The notes: a model not told the origin generated them from the sequence alone. Shown: positions 1 to 9,866, counted from the first letter of the stretch. The stretch: 64,000 nt of DNA from Vibrio sp. MEBiC08052 (GCF_001506075.1 NZ_KQ947475.1:3292631-3356630), one strand, 5' to 3'. Program-made: numbers and translations.

Positions 1-501
1 TTTCACCGGATAGGTAAAAAACATACTATTGGGGAGTGTTGCAGTTTTGCCGGTGTAGTGGTAAAGCCCCCCACCCAAGTCGATCTCTTGAATGACGGTT
101 GCCATCATATTGTGCTCGATGACTTCACCACATAACGAACCGACTTCAATCCAGTCGCCAATACGAAAAGAGCGAGAACTCGCCCGTTGTATCGAACCGG
201 TAAAACATAAAATAATCTCTTTTGATGCCACAACAATCGCAACCGCAATAGCAGTCACCGACAAGGCAAACTCATTGATCTCTTCTTTCCACAAGAAAAA
301 ACCGATAATCAACAGCGTAGCAAACGTACCGTTTTTGGTTTGAGACATCCACTTGCGCTGTTTTTCGGTAATAAATGCACCATCGCCCCGAATCAGCGCA
401 AGTGCACTGCGGCGAATCAGTAAAATAAAACCGACAATAATGACGCTAAACAGTAGCTTATGGGACAACAGATAATCCAGCACGTTGTTTACATAGTCCA
501 T
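1..501 (-). CDS. MscS-family mechanosensitive channel, 3' end cut by window
   Basis: This is the N-terminal 167 codons of a small-conductance mechanosensitive channel-like inner-membrane protein, which would release solutes on hypo-osmotic shock. The reading frame is open from the ATG at 501 to base 1, so the gene continues outside the window. Two hydrophobic segments lie at about residues 15-30 and 60-100. They are followed by the start of the MscS beta domain, with SRSFRIGDWIEVGSLCGEVI (about residues 111-130) and a TLPNSMFF segment, both typical of the family. A GAGAGA ribosome site lies just before the ATG. The domain order looks like the YbdG/YnaI subgroup rather than classical MscS, but the missing C-terminus prevents a firm assignment. 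Confidence 0.85.
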   Translation of the reverse strand, partial: MDYVNNVLDYLLSHKLLFSVIIVGFILLIRRSALALIRGDGAFITEKQRKWMSQTKNGTFATLLIIGFFLWKEEINEFALSVTAIAVAIVVASKEIILCFTGSIQRASSRSFRIGDWIEVGSLCGEVIEHNMMATVIQEIDLGGGLYHYTGKTATLPNSMFFTYPVK

Positions 502-573
502 GCATCTCTCTCACAACCAAATATCACAAAAACAGAATTGATCTTTTTGAAGACTCTGTATGCGTATCTCCAA

Positions 574-647
574 TTATCGATAAGAAACAAGGCTTTAGTT
601 TGGAGCAATCCATACAACCGATGCGGATTGCTCAATCTTATCGATAA
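574..647. repeat. Nested inverted repeat upstream of the MscS gene
   Basis: The outer arms are TTATCGATAAGA (574-585) and its exact complement TCTTATCGATAA (636-647). The inner arms are GAGCAATCC (603-611) and GGATTGCTC (625-633). Each outer arm contains the self-palindrome TTATCGATAA, so these could be two operator sites or one long stem. The element lies between the MscS gene and pepT, where no gene is seen. Confidence 0.6.
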
Positions 648-790
648 CTTGGGTATATATAATGACTGCAAGTTTATCTGAGTTTTTTCATAATGTAGAG
701 TAATAAACCTGAAACAACTGACACACTTCAAAAGACGAAGACATCTCAAAGGGTCAATAAATCATAATGATACTGTACGTTGATGCCCAC

Positions 791-2023
791 TTATCCGCGA
801 TAAGCCATCGCGGTTTTCTCCGCTATTTTGACAATGACTTTTACCGCCTGTTCCATCCCTTCAATGGTGACAAATTCATGAATTCCGTGAAAATTATAAC
901 CACCGGTAAATAAATTCGGACAAGGTAAACCTTTGAAAGAAAGCTGCGCACCATCCGTACCACCACGAATCGGTTTGATTTGCGGCTCAATACCCAAATC
1001 GATCATTGCGTCTTTGGCGATTTCAATAATATGGGGATTGGACGCAATAACTTGCTTCATATTGGCATAACTATCCGTAATCTCGAGTTCGACTCGGCCC
1101 CGATGTAATTGATGGTTGAGTGTCTCCACCCGATCTTTCATCTGCACTTTTCTGCGTGCGAGCCCTTGTTGGTCAAAATCTCGTAGCAGATAGGTCAATT
1201 CACTACGGGCTATTCCCATATTCGCTGAGGATAAATGGTAAAAACCTTCATACCCTTCGGTATTCTCCGGTGTCTCATCGGTGGGCATCATCATCTGAAA
1301 TTGAGCCGCAATATTCATAGCATTGACCAGCTTACCTTTTGCGGTTCCGGTATGAACCGACACGCCATAACAGGTGACATGCGCCATTGCCGCATTAAAG
1401 TTCTCATATTCGAGATCACCAACCGGCCCACCATCAACCGTATAAGCCCACTGAGCCCCGAATTTTTCGACATCAAACAGGTCGGCTCCCCGGCCAATTT
1501 CTTCATCGGGAGTAAAGGCAATACAAATTTCACCATGAGGAATATCCGGATGCTCCAGCAACACTTTCATGGCGGTAACGATCTCGGCAACGCCGGCCTT
1601 ATCATCAGCGCCTAAGAGCGTATTCCCATCAGTGGTGATTAAATTGTACCCATGCAATTGGTGTAATTCTTGATATTGAATCGGAGACAGCACTTCATCG
1701 CCCCGCCCCAATGCGATGTCACCCCCCTGATAGTTTTCAACAATCTGAGGCACGACCTTTTTACCTGAAGCATCCGGAGACGTATCTAAATGCGCAATAA
1801 ATCCGATCGATGGTATCTCACCGTCAACATTTGCCGGCAATTTAGCCATGACATAACCATGAGCATCCAGTGTGACATCACTGAGCCCAAGTGTTTGCAA
1901 TTCCTCATATATTGCCTGTGCCAATTTTTTCTGTCCGGACGTGCTTGGACAGCAGTTCCGGTATGGGTTGGATTGTGTATCAAATGACACATAATGCAGA
2001 AAGCGATCTATCAGACTTTCCAT
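791..2023 (-). CDS. pepT: Peptidase T (tripeptide aminopeptidase)
   Basis: Cytoplasmic M20-family zinc aminopeptidase that removes the N-terminal residue from tripeptides. The ATG at 2023 gives 410 residues and begins [18 protein letters not shown], which aligns with the start of E. coli PepT. It is preceded by GAGAG at good spacing. A longer frame beginning at 2074 is open but lacks family similarity. The metal ligands fall at the same numbers as in E. coli: His78 and Asp80 (AHLDTSPD), Asp140 (LLGADDKAG), Glu174/Glu175 (TPDEE), Asp196 (YTVDGG), and a C-terminal His in NFHGIHEF. The gene stands alone, divergent from the oxidoreductase at 2603. A CC pair at residues 24-25 is a local oddity. 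Confidence 0.96.
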   Translation of the reverse strand: MESLIDRFLHYVSFDTQSNPYRNCCPSTSGQKKLAQAIYEELQTLGLSDVTLDAHGYVMAKLPANVDGEIPSIGFIAHLDTSPDASGKKVVPQIVENYQGGDIALGRGDEVLSPIQYQELHQLHGYNLITTDGNTLLGADDKAGVAEIVTAMKVLLEHPDIPHGEICIAFTPDEEIGRGADLFDVEKFGAQWAYTVDGGPVGDLEYENFNAAMAHVTCYGVSVHTGTAKGKLVNAMNIAAQFQMMMPTDETPENTEGYEGFYHLSSANMGIARSELTYLLRDFDQQGLARRKVQMKDRVETLNHQLHRGRVELEITDSYANMKQVIASNPHIIEIAKDAMIDLGIEPQIKPIRGGTDGAQLSFKGLPCPNLFTGGYNFHGIHEFVTIEGMEQAVKVIVKIAEKTAMAYRG

Positions 2024-2602
2024 AACATAACTCTCACTGGTTAAAGAATGAACACCCCACAGTGTTGCCATCAAATATGGCGACTTTCATACTAGGGCGC
2101 TCCGTCCGGCAAGATGTTGTTGTAAATCAGTTTTTACGCATTCAATCTCGTCAATATCGTGAATACCCAGCCTGACTCAAACTATCTATTCAATTTGGCA
2201 TCATTATCTCAGCCAAACCATGATTAAAAATCATTGATGAATAACAGTAAGTTAGATGAAAAAATACAAATATCCGACAAATAAATTTGCCGGATTAGCA
2301 ATCGTCAACTAGATTTAAAGGAACTCAAAGTTCCCTTCGCTTAACACATATAAACGCGCCATTTATGCCTCTCGTTGCTTATCGCCCGAGAGGTATTTTT
2401 CTTTAGCCTTCTCGTTCACATTTTCTGACAACGAAACACCATTACCTGTGCTGAAACACTTGAGAATTACATTGTGATCACTTTTTTGCATCATTTTCAT
2501 ATCATCTTGTTAAGTCGATGACTCGATTTGAATACAGAACCATCGGTATACTAAAGATTATTCCGGCAAGAAAAGCCATCGATAGGATTCTGGGGAGTCT
2601 CA
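2024..2602. other. Intergenic region with orphan terminator; possible small RNA
   Basis: No convincing protein gene lies between pepT and the oxidoreductase. The stretch holds a small hairpin (GGAACT/AGTTCC near 2320-2335) and a strong plus-strand terminator at 2368-2402 with no coding sequence in front of it. That arrangement would fit a plus-strand small RNA starting somewhere in 2100-2300, but no clear promoter could be fixed by eye. Confidence 0.3.
2368..2402 (+). terminator. Rho-independent terminator without an upstream gene
   Basis: A stem CCTCTCG (2368-2374) pairs with CGAGAGG (2387-2393) around a 12-base loop and is followed by TATTTTTC. The T-run gives plus-strand polarity. Both neighbouring genes point away from it (pepT is minus, the oxidoreductase starts downstream), so the terminated transcript is unknown. 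Confidence 0.65.
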
Positions 2603-3265
2603 ATGAAGAAGCTACGTATCGATATTTTATCGGATCTTGTCTGTCCTTGGTGCTTCATTGGTTATACACGACTGGAGAAAGTTCTCGAACAACTCAGTGT
2701 GGATAAACATCTTCAGCCTGAGATCCACTGGCACCCTTTCGAACTCAACCCGACCCTGCCTGAGGGCGGTGAAATACTCAATCAGCATCTACAAACAAAA
2801 TATCAAATGACCGCAAAACAGCGGCAACTGAGCCAACAAAAGATCACCGAGCTTGGCAATGAGGTAGGCATTGATTTTCAGTTTACGACAGATATGCGCA
2901 TTTATAATACACGCAAAGCCCATCAGTTAATGATGTGGGCGGCTCGTAGTCACCAGCAAACTTCATTTCAGAAAGCCCTCTTTCTGGCCTATTTTCAGGA
3001 AGGGAAAGTGATGGATGATACCGACATCCTACTCGATATCGCAGTCGCTCAGGGATTAGATCGCAGGGATTGTCGGCGGGTACTCACTGATCCGGGATGG
3101 TCGTCTGCGGTTGTGCAAACAGAAAAACAGTGGCTGGAAGCCGGTATACAGGCTGTCCCGGCCATGATTATTGAACAGCATATCTTGCTGTGTGGCGCTC
3201 AGCCGATCACTGAGCTCCACGAAACACTCGACGGATTGGTGGATACGCTCCCGTCACTCCATTAA
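2603..3265 (+). CDS. DsbA-family oxidoreductase, FrnE-like
   Basis: A 220-residue cytoplasmic thioredoxin-fold protein of the DsbA/FrnE (2-hydroxychromene-2-carboxylate isomerase-like) group, expected to carry out disulfide exchange on an unknown substrate. The active site CPWC is at residues 14-17 directly after strand one. The helical insert occupies about residues 50-150 and the cis-proline loop is AVPAM near residue 189. No signal peptide is present, as usual for FrnE-like members. GGGGAG precedes the ATG at good spacing. It stands alone between divergent pepT and the convergent aminotransferase. Confidence 0.88.
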   Translation: MKKLRIDILSDLVCPWCFIGYTRLEKVLEQLSVDKHLQPEIHWHPFELNPTLPEGGEILNQHLQTKYQMTAKQRQLSQQKITELGNEVGIDFQFTTDMRIYNTRKAHQLMMWAARSHQQTSFQKALFLAYFQEGKVMDDTDILLDIAVAQGLDRRDCRRVLTDPGWSSAVVQTEKQWLEAGIQAVPAMIIEQHILLCGAQPITELHETLDGLVDTLPSLH

Positions 3266-3294
3266 ACGCTGACCGCGCTGATGGTGAGGCTATC

Positions 3295-4506
3295 TTAGTT
3301 TCCGTTGTTCGCCGCTACAGCAGCAAATGCCTGTGCGACTTGCTCAAGGTTATGTTCGTTCAATCCAGCCAGACACATCCGCCCGCTATCAATCAGGTAG
3401 ATACCATGCTGTTGCCGTAATGTGTGCACACTCTCGACAGAGAAACCGGTATAACTGAACATCCCTTTTTGCTGAATCAGAAAATCAAAATCCCGCTCCG
3501 GACACAATGTCAGTAAACGCTGGTGTAGCTGCTGGCGCATTGCGGCAATCCGTTCACGCATGGTGCTTACTTCTGCGTGCCACCGGGCATTTAACTCAGG
3601 ATCGTTGAGCACCCGAGAGACCAGTACCGCACCATGTTTCGCCGGGCTGGAATAGTTACGTCGAACCGTTGCTTTCAATTGTCCCAGTACATTTACTGTT
3701 TCTTGCGCGTCATGACAAACAACAGACAGGCCACCGACTCGCTCACCGTACAGCGAAAAGATCTTTGAAAACGAGTTACTGACAAAAAATGAAACTGATG
3801 TCCGCTCAGCCAAAGCTCTCATGACATAAGCATCCTGATCGCTATCTTCGCCATACCCCTGATAAGCCATATCGAAAAACGGAATCAACTGACGAGATTC
3901 AAGAATATCGATCACTTGATCCCACTGTTGTGGTGTTAAATCAACGCCCGTCGGGTTATGACAACAGGGATGTAGCAGCACGATATCTTTCGCCGGCAAT
4001 TGCGATAGTGCCTGAATCATACCGCTGAAATCCAGCATCCGCGTTTCAGGATCAAAATACGGGTAACTACCAACAGTAAAACCTGCCCCTTCAAAAATTG
4101 CATTATGATTTTCCCATGTCGGATTACTCACCCACACTTTTGACTCAGGAAAATAACGATGTAAGAAGTCAGCGCCAATCATCAGTGCTCCGGAGCCACC
4201 TAATGTCTGAATGGTGGCCACTCTCTTTTCATTGATGACTGGGTGTTCCGCACCAAAAACCAAGGTTTGGACAGCCTGACGATAATCGGCAAGCCCTTCC
4301 ATCGGTAAATAGATACAAGGTTCTTTGTCGGCGGAGAACCACGCTTGTTCTGCCAGACGAACACTCGGTAACGTAGGAATCAGACCTGCTTCATCATAAT
4401 AAAGGCCAATACTTAAGTTCACTTTGTCAGGACGGCTATCCGCCATGAACGCTTCCATAAGGGACAAAATCGGGTCCCCGGCATAAGGGGTAATATGATG
4501 AAACAC
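3295..4506 (-). CDS. Class I aromatic/aspartate aminotransferase
   Basis: A 403-residue PLP enzyme of the AspC/TyrB subgroup that transfers amino groups between aspartate or aromatic amino acids and 2-oxoglutarate. Visible fold-I residues are Asn185 (HNPTGVD), Asp212 and Tyr215 ([10 protein letters not shown]), the Schiff-base Lys248 ([16 protein letters not shown]) and the C-terminal Arg in [10 protein letters not shown]. The start is GTG, chosen because AGGAG lies seven bases before it and the translation begins [13 protein letters not shown] as in the family. Inverted repeats at 4533-4571 sit in its untranslated leader. AspC and TyrB cannot be told apart with confidence by eye. Confidence 0.92.
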   Translation of the reverse strand: MFHHITPYAGDPILSLMEAFMADSRPDKVNLSIGLYYDEAGLIPTLPSVRLAEQAWFSADKEPCIYLPMEGLADYRQAVQTLVFGAEHPVINEKRVATIQTLGGSGALMIGADFLHRYFPESKVWVSNPTWENHNAIFEGAGFTVGSYPYFDPETRMLDFSGMIQALSQLPAKDIVLLHPCCHNPTGVDLTPQQWDQVIDILESRQLIPFFDMAYQGYGEDSDQDAYVMRALAERTSVSFFVSNSFSKIFSLYGERVGGLSVVCHDAQETVNVLGQLKATVRRNYSSPAKHGAVLVSRVLNDPELNARWHAEVSTMRERIAAMRQQLHQRLLTLCPERDFDFLIQQKGMFSYTGFSVESVHTLRQQHGIYLIDSGRMCLAGLNEHNLEQVAQAFAAVAANNGN

Positions 4507-4532
4507 GTAACTTCTCCTGTATTGGCAATAAA

Positions 4533-4571
4533 ACTGACAGTCAGACTTTATTGATTATCTGTTCTGTCAGT
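4533..4571 (-). terminator. Hairpin between the 66-residue gene and the aminotransferase
   Basis: Arms ACTGACAG (4533-4540) and CTGTCAGT (4564-4571) pair perfectly. Read on the minus strand the hairpin is followed by TTTATT, so it could terminate the upstream transcript. It also lies 27-65 bases before the aminotransferase start, where it could attenuate that gene. Confidence 0.45.
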
Positions 4572-4600
4572 GATTTTTAATTATGTTTGTTGACTTCATC

Positions 4601-4628
4601 ATTGAACAGATTGAGCAACCTGTTCAAT
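4601..4628 (-). terminator. Stem-loop just after the 66-residue gene
   Basis: ATTGAACAG (4601-4609) pairs with CTGTTCAAT (4620-4628) across a 10-base loop, starting 16 bases past the stop of the small gene. There is no good T-run, so it is either an imperfect terminator or an mRNA-stabilising stem. Confidence 0.4.
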
Positions 4629-4643
4629 CAAAGGGCAGCCCAT

Positions 4644-4844
4644 CTAATGAACCGGAACACCGGCATCTGCGGCATACTGACCGAAATACGCTTCTAACAC
4701 TTCCGGCGTCAGCTCCCCTTTTGCTTCTAACTCTTTCAGCTTGGCCACAATCGCTTTCTGTTCATCCAAAGAAGGAAGTTTGGCTTCTTCCTGACCGCCA
4801 TCCTGTTCCGCCAATGCAGCGAGCTCTTGTTCAAAATCGTTCAT
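4644..4844 (-). CDS. Conserved-looking 66-residue acidic protein of unknown function
   Basis: This small cytoplasmic protein (MNDFEQELAALAEQDGG...) is accepted as real because a textbook AGGTGA ribosome site sits six bases before the ATG and the composition is protein-like and acidic. The N-terminal half is predicted to be helical with a flexible GGQEE stretch. Residues 25-60 (SLDEQKAIVAKLKELE, then LTPEVLEAYFGQYA) read as two helices and could form a small helical hairpin. It has no signal peptide or membrane segment. The function is not recognised. It lies between a chemoreceptor and the aminotransferase on the same strand but with separate hairpins on each side. Confidence 0.75.
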   Translation of the reverse strand: MNDFEQELAALAEQDGGQEEAKLPSLDEQKAIVAKLKELEAKGELTPEVLEAYFGQYAADAGVPVH

Positions 4845-5010
4845 ACATCACCTCTGTTTATTGTCTGTAACAGGCTAACTTTTGCGAGTGTACACTGCTC
4901 TCGATAAATGCTCCAGCCGCGGACCGATATGATTCACACCACGCGATGTGACGCTTTCAGTAACACACTGACTGTACGATCTCAGCAGTGACACTGTTCT
5001 CACGGTTGCT

Positions 5011-5054
5011 CCGGTTTCACTGACCTATCCATTTTCATGCACAACCGAAACCGG
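5011..5054 (-). terminator. Possible terminator of the chemoreceptor gene
   Basis: CCGGTTTC (5011-5018) pairs with GAAACCGG (5047-5054), starting 17 bases past the chemoreceptor stop. The loop is long (28 bases) and there is no T-run, so the call is weak. Confidence 0.3.
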
Positions 5055-5070
5055 TCTGTCCCTTCAATGA

Positions 5071-6984
5071 TCAAAGTCTGAAACCGCCGACCAAATGATC
5101 CAAGCGTTCAGAAAGGGTTTTCAGTTCGCGGCTGGCTTCTGCCAGTTCCTCTGCGGTCGTTGTCGTCAGTTCATTAATCGCATTAATTTCTTCAATGTTC
5201 TCATTGATACTCTGTACCGCGACAGATTGTTCTTCAGTGGCTGTCGCCACTTGCGTATTTCTATCGGTGATTTCGTAGATTCGCTCCGAAATCTGGTGTA
5301 ATTGTTCCACCGTACTTTCAGCCGCGGCAACCCCTTCTTGCGTTCTCTCTTGTCCGACATTCATCGCCTGCACCGCATTACTCGAATCATTTTTCAACTG
5401 GGTCATCATCACTTGAATCTGCTCCGTTGAAGCGGCCGTCCGGCCCGCAAGATTACGCACCTCTTCAGCAACGACCGCAAAACCTCGTCCCTGTTCTCCT
5501 GCACGTGCAGCCTCAATCGCAGCATTCAGCGCCAATAAGTTGGTCTGATCAGAAATTTCATGAATTACCGCCAGAATCGACCCAATGTCCTGCGTTGTTG
5601 CTGCCAGTTTTTCAACCACTTGAGTCGATTTCTGCATATCTTCAGCCAGTCGGTGAATCGCCTCTTTGGCCTGATTGACGACAACCTGACCCGCATCACT
5701 ACTCACCGATGCATCATTGGCGGTTGAAGCGGCAACAGCGGCATTCGATGCAATTTCACTGATGGTCGCCCCCATCTCATTCATCGCGGTCACCACCTGG
5801 ATGGTCTGATCACGCTGGCTCTGACTGTTATCATGTGTCAGATGAGCTTTCTCTGCGACCACTTGCGACTCATGTGACAAACTCCGGCTCGTCGATGCCA
5901 CTTCCTGCATCGATTGATGAATTTTCTCGATAAAATCATTAAAGCCCAGAGAGAGCTGAGTAATCTCATCATTGCCGACAATCTCAATTCGCTGAGAGAG
6001 ATCACCATCGCCTTTACCAAGCGCAGAAAAACGTGCCGCAATCTGCCGAATCGGTTTGGTGATACTGTTTGCCAGTAACACACTCATAAAAATAAACAGC
6101 GCAGCAATCACCGCTGTGCCCAACATCATATTTTGCGCGGCACGATTCATTTCCGCATAAATCTCTCGCTTCGGTACAGAAGCGACAACGTACCAATGCA
6201 TCGATGGAATGTATTCGCTCGCCACAAAGACGTCTTCATCTTGGTACCGTGCTTCAATCAGATGAAAACCATGATTACCGAGTAATGCCGCAGCCTTGGT
6301 ACCATAAAGATCTGATAATGTTTTAGCCGACTGAGCCTTGTCCGGATGAATTTTTACGTTCCCTTGCGCATCCGTCAGAAACACAAAACCAGAGTCTTCA
6401 ATTCGAAACCCGTTAAGCAGGCGCACCATGTCATCCATCGACTTTGACATCCCGGATAAAGTGCCGCTCTCGGCCGATTGATAATTGGCAAACATTTTCA
6501 CATCACCGTTCGGCTCTTGAAAAATACTCACCATCGTCGGTTTTCCGGACGCGACAAACTGATAAAACCATTGATCTTGTTGATGATTGAGCTGGCGTAA
6601 GAACCCCTTTTGGTTCCAATAATGTGCCGTTTTGCGGTTCGCAACGGAGGCATCATTAAGATGATATTGCTGTTTGAGGTTGTTCAATTGCTGAATCAAT
6701 ACTTTTTCTGACTTTGGGTCAATGTTGGTTGTATCAATCGTTGCTTTGACAAATTCATTATTCGCCAGCTGCTCAGCAGCCAGCAATAACTCCGACACGT
6801 CCCGGTCAATTTGATGGCGGATGCCATCCAAAAACGATGGCAATTCAATATTCACCAAACGATGTTCCAGCACTTCTCTGGACTGATACTGAGCAATCCC
6901 GCCCACAATTACAGTTGATGCGAGCACGGCAAATGCCATACTCCATATCACTTTCTTCTTAATACTCACTGCATTGAAAAACAT
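5071..6984 (-). CDS. Methyl-accepting chemotaxis protein with periplasmic Cache-type sensor
   Basis: A 637-residue transmembrane chemoreceptor that passes ligand signals to a CheA/CheW complex. The order is TM1 at about residues 13-31, a large periplasmic domain of roughly 240 residues that looks like double Cache ([16 protein letters not shown] and [18 protein letters not shown] mark its distal part), TM2 near 283-303, HAMP ([20 protein letters not shown]), then the signalling coiled coil. The hairpin tip is [20 protein letters not shown] followed by [12 protein letters not shown]. No CheR-binding pentapeptide ends the protein. The ATG at 6984 is preferred over an in-frame GTG at 7008 because AAGG precedes it and the TM starts promptly. 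The ligand is unknown. Confidence 0.95.
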   Translation of the reverse strand: MFFNAVSIKKKVIWSMAFAVLASTVIVGGIAQYQSREVLEHRLVNIELPSFLDGIRHQIDRDVSELLLAAEQLANNEFVKATIDTTNIDPKSEKVLIQQLNNLKQQYHLNDASVANRKTAHYWNQKGFLRQLNHQQDQWFYQFVASGKPTMVSIFQEPNGDVKMFANYQSAESGTLSGMSKSMDDMVRLLNGFRIEDSGFVFLTDAQGNVKIHPDKAQSAKTLSDLYGTKAAALLGNHGFHLIEARYQDEDVFVASEYIPSMHWYVVASVPKREIYAEMNRAAQNMMLGTAVIAALFIFMSVLLANSITKPIRQIAARFSALGKGDGDLSQRIEIVGNDEITQLSLGFNDFIEKIHQSMQEVASTSRSLSHESQVVAEKAHLTHDNSQSQRDQTIQVVTAMNEMGATISEIASNAAVAASTANDASVSSDAGQVVVNQAKEAIHRLAEDMQKSTQVVEKLAATTQDIGSILAVIHEISDQTNLLALNAAIEAARAGEQGRGFAVVAEEVRNLAGRTAASTEQIQVMMTQLKNDSSNAVQAMNVGQERTQEGVAAAESTVEQLHQISERIYEITDRNTQVATATEEQSVAVQSINENIEEINAINELTTTTAEELAEASRELKTLSERLDHLVGGFRL

Positions 6985-7439
6985 AGCTACTGCCTTAATT
7001 ATTGTCACGGCTGCCCGCTGTCACTTAGGATGCATGTGTCAAACACCCTCCACAAGGTGATGCAATGATTGCAAAACATTGCCGAGCACATTGCAAATCG
7101 GACTGCGGGGCTGTTCATCATTCAGACTTTGAGGTTGAAATTATCAGCAACATACGGTGCAATACGACCTCAAAACACATAGATTCTGGCTGAAATTTTG
7201 TGGTGCGGGGTTCGCCCCGACAAATATCAGCCGTGTAGTATACTTCATCGCCTGAGCAATAGTGAATGGCATACGTAATACTTTTATCATTTGCTTTCAG
7301 CAGGCATTTAAGAACAACGGAACTGAAGCTATCAATCGGTAAAAATGAACTTTTCTGACTTTTGTTAAACTAATCGAGAAGTCGTTGAACCATCACAACA
7401 AATTTTTTATCAATCCCAAAAATTGGAGCAATACGGGTC
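6985..7439. other. Divergent intergenic region holding a long imperfect hairpin
   Basis: This region separates the chemoreceptor from the moxR operon and must contain promoters for both. No coding sequence is supported. A structured element at 7188-7232 is listed separately, and the rest is unremarkable AT-rich sequence. Confidence 0.5.
7188..7232. other. Imperfect hairpin capped by CGGGG-TTCG-CCCCG
   Basis: The outer arms GGCTGA (7188-7193) and TCAGCC (7227-7232) enclose an AT-rich stem, a GGTG bulge, and an apical CGGGG (7206-7210), TTCG loop, CCCCG (7215-7219). A UUCG loop makes a very stable RNA cap. No T-run follows, so this is not an ordinary terminator. Confidence 0.5.
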
Positions 7440-8399
7440 ATGCAATCAGCAACCGCTTTTCAACAACTACAACACTACTTAAACAGTCAGGTTATTGGTC
7501 AGGAAGCACTGGTGAGACAGGTGTTGGTCGCTTTGCTGGCCGATGGACATATTTTGGTTGAAGGCCCGCCGGGGCTGGCGAAAACAAGGGCGATCAAATC
7601 ACTGGCCGATTCTATCGAAGGCTCTTTTCACCGGGTTCAGTTCACACCGGATCTGCTCCCTGCCGATTTAACCGGTACGGACATCTTCCGCCCGGAAACG
7701 GGAGAGTTCCAGTTTCAGCCCGGTCCCGTGTTTCATTCACTGCTGTTAGCCGATGAAATTAACCGTGCTCCGGCCAAGGTACAAGCCGCCATGCTCGAAG
7801 CCATGGCTGAACGTCAGGTGACTGCCGGGCGAAAAACCTACACACTCCCCAAACTTTTTTTGGTCATGGCGACCCAAAACCCGATTGAACAGGAGGGGAC
7901 CTATCCGCTGCCTGAAGCGCAACTGGACCGTTTTTTACTCCACCTCCACGTCGATTATCCCGATGCAGAAAGTGAATTGGCGATTCTGCGACTCAACCGC
8001 GGTGAAGCACAAGGCGTTAAACCACAACAGCCGGAAAAACTCTCTCAGGAAGATATTTTCAGTGCCCGCCAAGCGGTGCTGGACATCCATATGGCGGAAA
8101 GTATCGAGCAATATATCGTGCGTCTGATCATGGCAACCCGCCAGCCGGAGAAATATGACGACAAGCTCAAACAATGGCTTGAAATGGGCGTCAGCCCCCG
8201 GGCAACGATCGCACTGGATCGCTGCGCGCGCGCGAGTGCATGGCTTGCCGGACGCGACTTCGTCAGCCCTGAAGATGTCCAAAGTATGGCTTTCCCTGTG
8301 TTGCGTCACCGTCTGCTGCTGAGCTATCAGGCGCAAGCCGAAGGCATTCATCCGAATCAGATTATCAATCATATTCTGTCTCTGGTCGGCAGTGCCTGA
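7440..8399 (+). CDS. MoxR-family AAA+ ATPase
   Basis: A 319-residue cytoplasmic AAA+ chaperone-like ATPase that typically works with VWA-domain partners, here encoded immediately downstream. Walker A is GPPGLAKT (residues 42-49), Walker B LLLADEIN (Asp105, Glu106), sensor 1 ATQNP (Asn147), and the lid motif is SPRATIAL near residue 257. Length and motif spacing match the MRP subfamily. It heads a tight operon of six genes with start/stop contacts throughout. In Bacteroides and Francisella such Bat clusters are linked to stress tolerance; in vibrios the client remains unclear, so the role is inferred from family only. Confidence 0.93.
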   Translation: MQSATAFQQLQHYLNSQVIGQEALVRQVLVALLADGHILVEGPPGLAKTRAIKSLADSIEGSFHRVQFTPDLLPADLTGTDIFRPETGEFQFQPGPVFHSLLLADEINRAPAKVQAAMLEAMAERQVTAGRKTYTLPKLFLVMATQNPIEQEGTYPLPEAQLDRFLLHLHVDYPDAESELAILRLNRGEAQGVKPQQPEKLSQEDIFSARQAVLDIHMAESIEQYIVRLIMATRQPEKYDDKLKQWLEMGVSPRATIALDRCARASAWLAGRDFVSPEDVQSMAFPVLRHRLLLSYQAQAEGIHPNQIINHILSLVGSA

Positions 8400-8444
8400 T
8401 GACACCAAAACATCATGATTCAGCAGAAACGATGAGGGATGCGG

Positions 8445-9386
8445 ATGGAACTGCCTGCTTATAGTAATGGCGTCACTTTATGCCTGGAAGAGTTGCTGGT
8501 TTATAAACAGCACTGTGCCGCTTGGCTGCCACCGGCTAAAAGTCTGTGGTCAACCATGTCGGGACAATATCAGAGTCGCCAGTTGGGCCGTGGGATGGAT
8601 TTTTCTGAAGTGCGCCGCTACCAGCCCGGTGACGATATCCGCACCATTGACTGGCGGGTGACTGCCCGTACCGGTAAGACGCACACCAAGCTTTTCAGTG
8701 AAGAGCGGGAGAAACCGGTAATTCTCTATATTGATTTAAGCGCGACCATGCATATGGGGTCACGTTTACTCCTGAAATCGGTTCAAGCTGCACATATGGC
8801 AGCTTTACTGGCATGGATGTCTCTCGCTCAAAAAGATCGTTGTGGTGCCTTGATTGATTTGGGACATCGATTGATCGACATTAAGCCCAAAAGTCACCAA
8901 CCCAGTGTACTGGCGCTCCTGCAGAAAATTATCGACAGTCACAGAGAACAATTACAGTTCAGCCAAACTCAGCCCCCACTCAACGATTCCGGTTCAGCGG
9001 TTTCTTCGATGTCAGAGAGTCTGACAGCCTTAAATCGCTTATCACCTAAAGGCAGTGAAGTGATTATGATCAGCGATTACACCCGTTATGACGATAATCT
9101 CAAACCGCAATTTAATCAGCTGCGCCGGCATAATCAGGTGCGGCTGGTCCATATTTATGATCCACTCGAACGGGGCGATACTGATTTTCGTGGCATTGAA
9201 TTCGTCGCGGATCAACAACAAAGCCGGTGGCTTAATTTTTCAGCAAAACATACCCGGGCAGGAATCAGAAAAGCCTTTGAATCTCAGAAAGATAGGCTAG
9301 AATTACTCAGTCGGTCTTTAGGGATTCCCTATACCCGGCTCTCAAGTGATTCACCTTTGCTGAAACAACTATCCGGAAGTTATTAA
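8445..9386 (+). CDS. DUF58 domain protein of the MoxR/Bat operon
   Basis: A 313-residue protein with the DUF58 signature GMDFSEVRRYQPGDDIRTID (residues 50-69) followed by WRVTART and a degenerate VWA-like fold beginning VILYIDLSATM. DUF58 proteins are the usual partner of MoxR ATPases, probably in assembling a metal-dependent adhesion-type complex. The start at 8445 is preferred to an in-frame ATG at 8439 because GAGGG ends six bases before 8445 but would abut 8439. The stop TAA at 9384-9386 touches the next ATG. No membrane segment is evident, so it is probably cytoplasmic. Confidence 0.9.
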   Translation: MELPAYSNGVTLCLEELLVYKQHCAAWLPPAKSLWSTMSGQYQSRQLGRGMDFSEVRRYQPGDDIRTIDWRVTARTGKTHTKLFSEEREKPVILYIDLSATMHMGSRLLLKSVQAAHMAALLAWMSLAQKDRCGALIDLGHRLIDIKPKSHQPSVLALLQKIIDSHREQLQFSQTQPPLNDSGSAVSSMSESLTALNRLSPKGSEVIMISDYTRYDDNLKPQFNQLRRHNQVRLVHIYDPLERGDTDFRGIEFVADQQQSRWLNFSAKHTRAGIRKAFESQKDRLELLSRSLGIPYTRLSSDSPLLKQLSGSY

Positions 9387-9863
9387 ATGGCACAATCGAT
9401 CTCAGATTTACTTGACCTTCAACCCCTGCACCTGCCGGACGCCCCTTCATGGTGGCCGCTGGCCTGGGGTTGGCTGAGCCTCATCGGATGCGTGATCGTG
9501 ATAATACTGCTGATCACTTGGCTCATTCTTTGGAAACGCAAACGGATTGCTCCGAAAAAAGTTGCGTTACGATTACTGCAACCCTCGCACGGTTCTGTGA
9601 CGCCATCCGATGCAATGGAGTTAGTCAGACAAGCGTGTCTGAGCTACTTCCCGCGTCAGGAAATTGCCCATTTAACCGGACATGACTGGTATGCATTTTT
9701 AGACGAGCAAATCAATAAACCTCTGTTTATTCCCAATGAATCCCTGTGGCAAAAGGTGCTGTATCAAAAATTAAAATCAGAACCATCCCAACAACATCTG
9801 ATTGATGACTGCCTGACTTGGGTACAGGAAGCCTTGCCGCCAAAGAGAAGAAGAAGGAGATAA
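9387..9863 (+). CDS. DUF4381 small membrane protein
   Basis: A 158-residue protein with one strong membrane helix (about residues 28-50, LSLIGCVIVIILLITWLILW) and a basic stop-transfer KRKRIAPKK. A C-terminal cytoplasmic domain (VRQACLSYFPRQEIAHLTG, then DWYAFLDEQ) is typical of DUF4381. It starts directly at the DUF58 stop and ends in a run of arginines three bases before the next gene. DUF4381 is found almost only in MoxR/Bat operons, placed between the DUF58 and first VWA genes, as here. Its biochemical role is not known. Confidence 0.88.
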   Translation: MAQSISDLLDLQPLHLPDAPSWWPLAWGWLSLIGCVIVIILLITWLILWKRKRIAPKKVALRLLQPSHGSVTPSDAMELVRQACLSYFPRQEIAHLTGHDWYAFLDEQINKPLFIPNESLWQKVLYQKLKSEPSQQHLIDDCLTWVQEALPPKRRRRR

Positions 9864-9866
9864 TCT

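Noticed and set aside
489-749. 86-codon minus-strand frame across the nested repeat
   Set aside because: It overlaps the start of the MscS gene and its composition is not protein-like.
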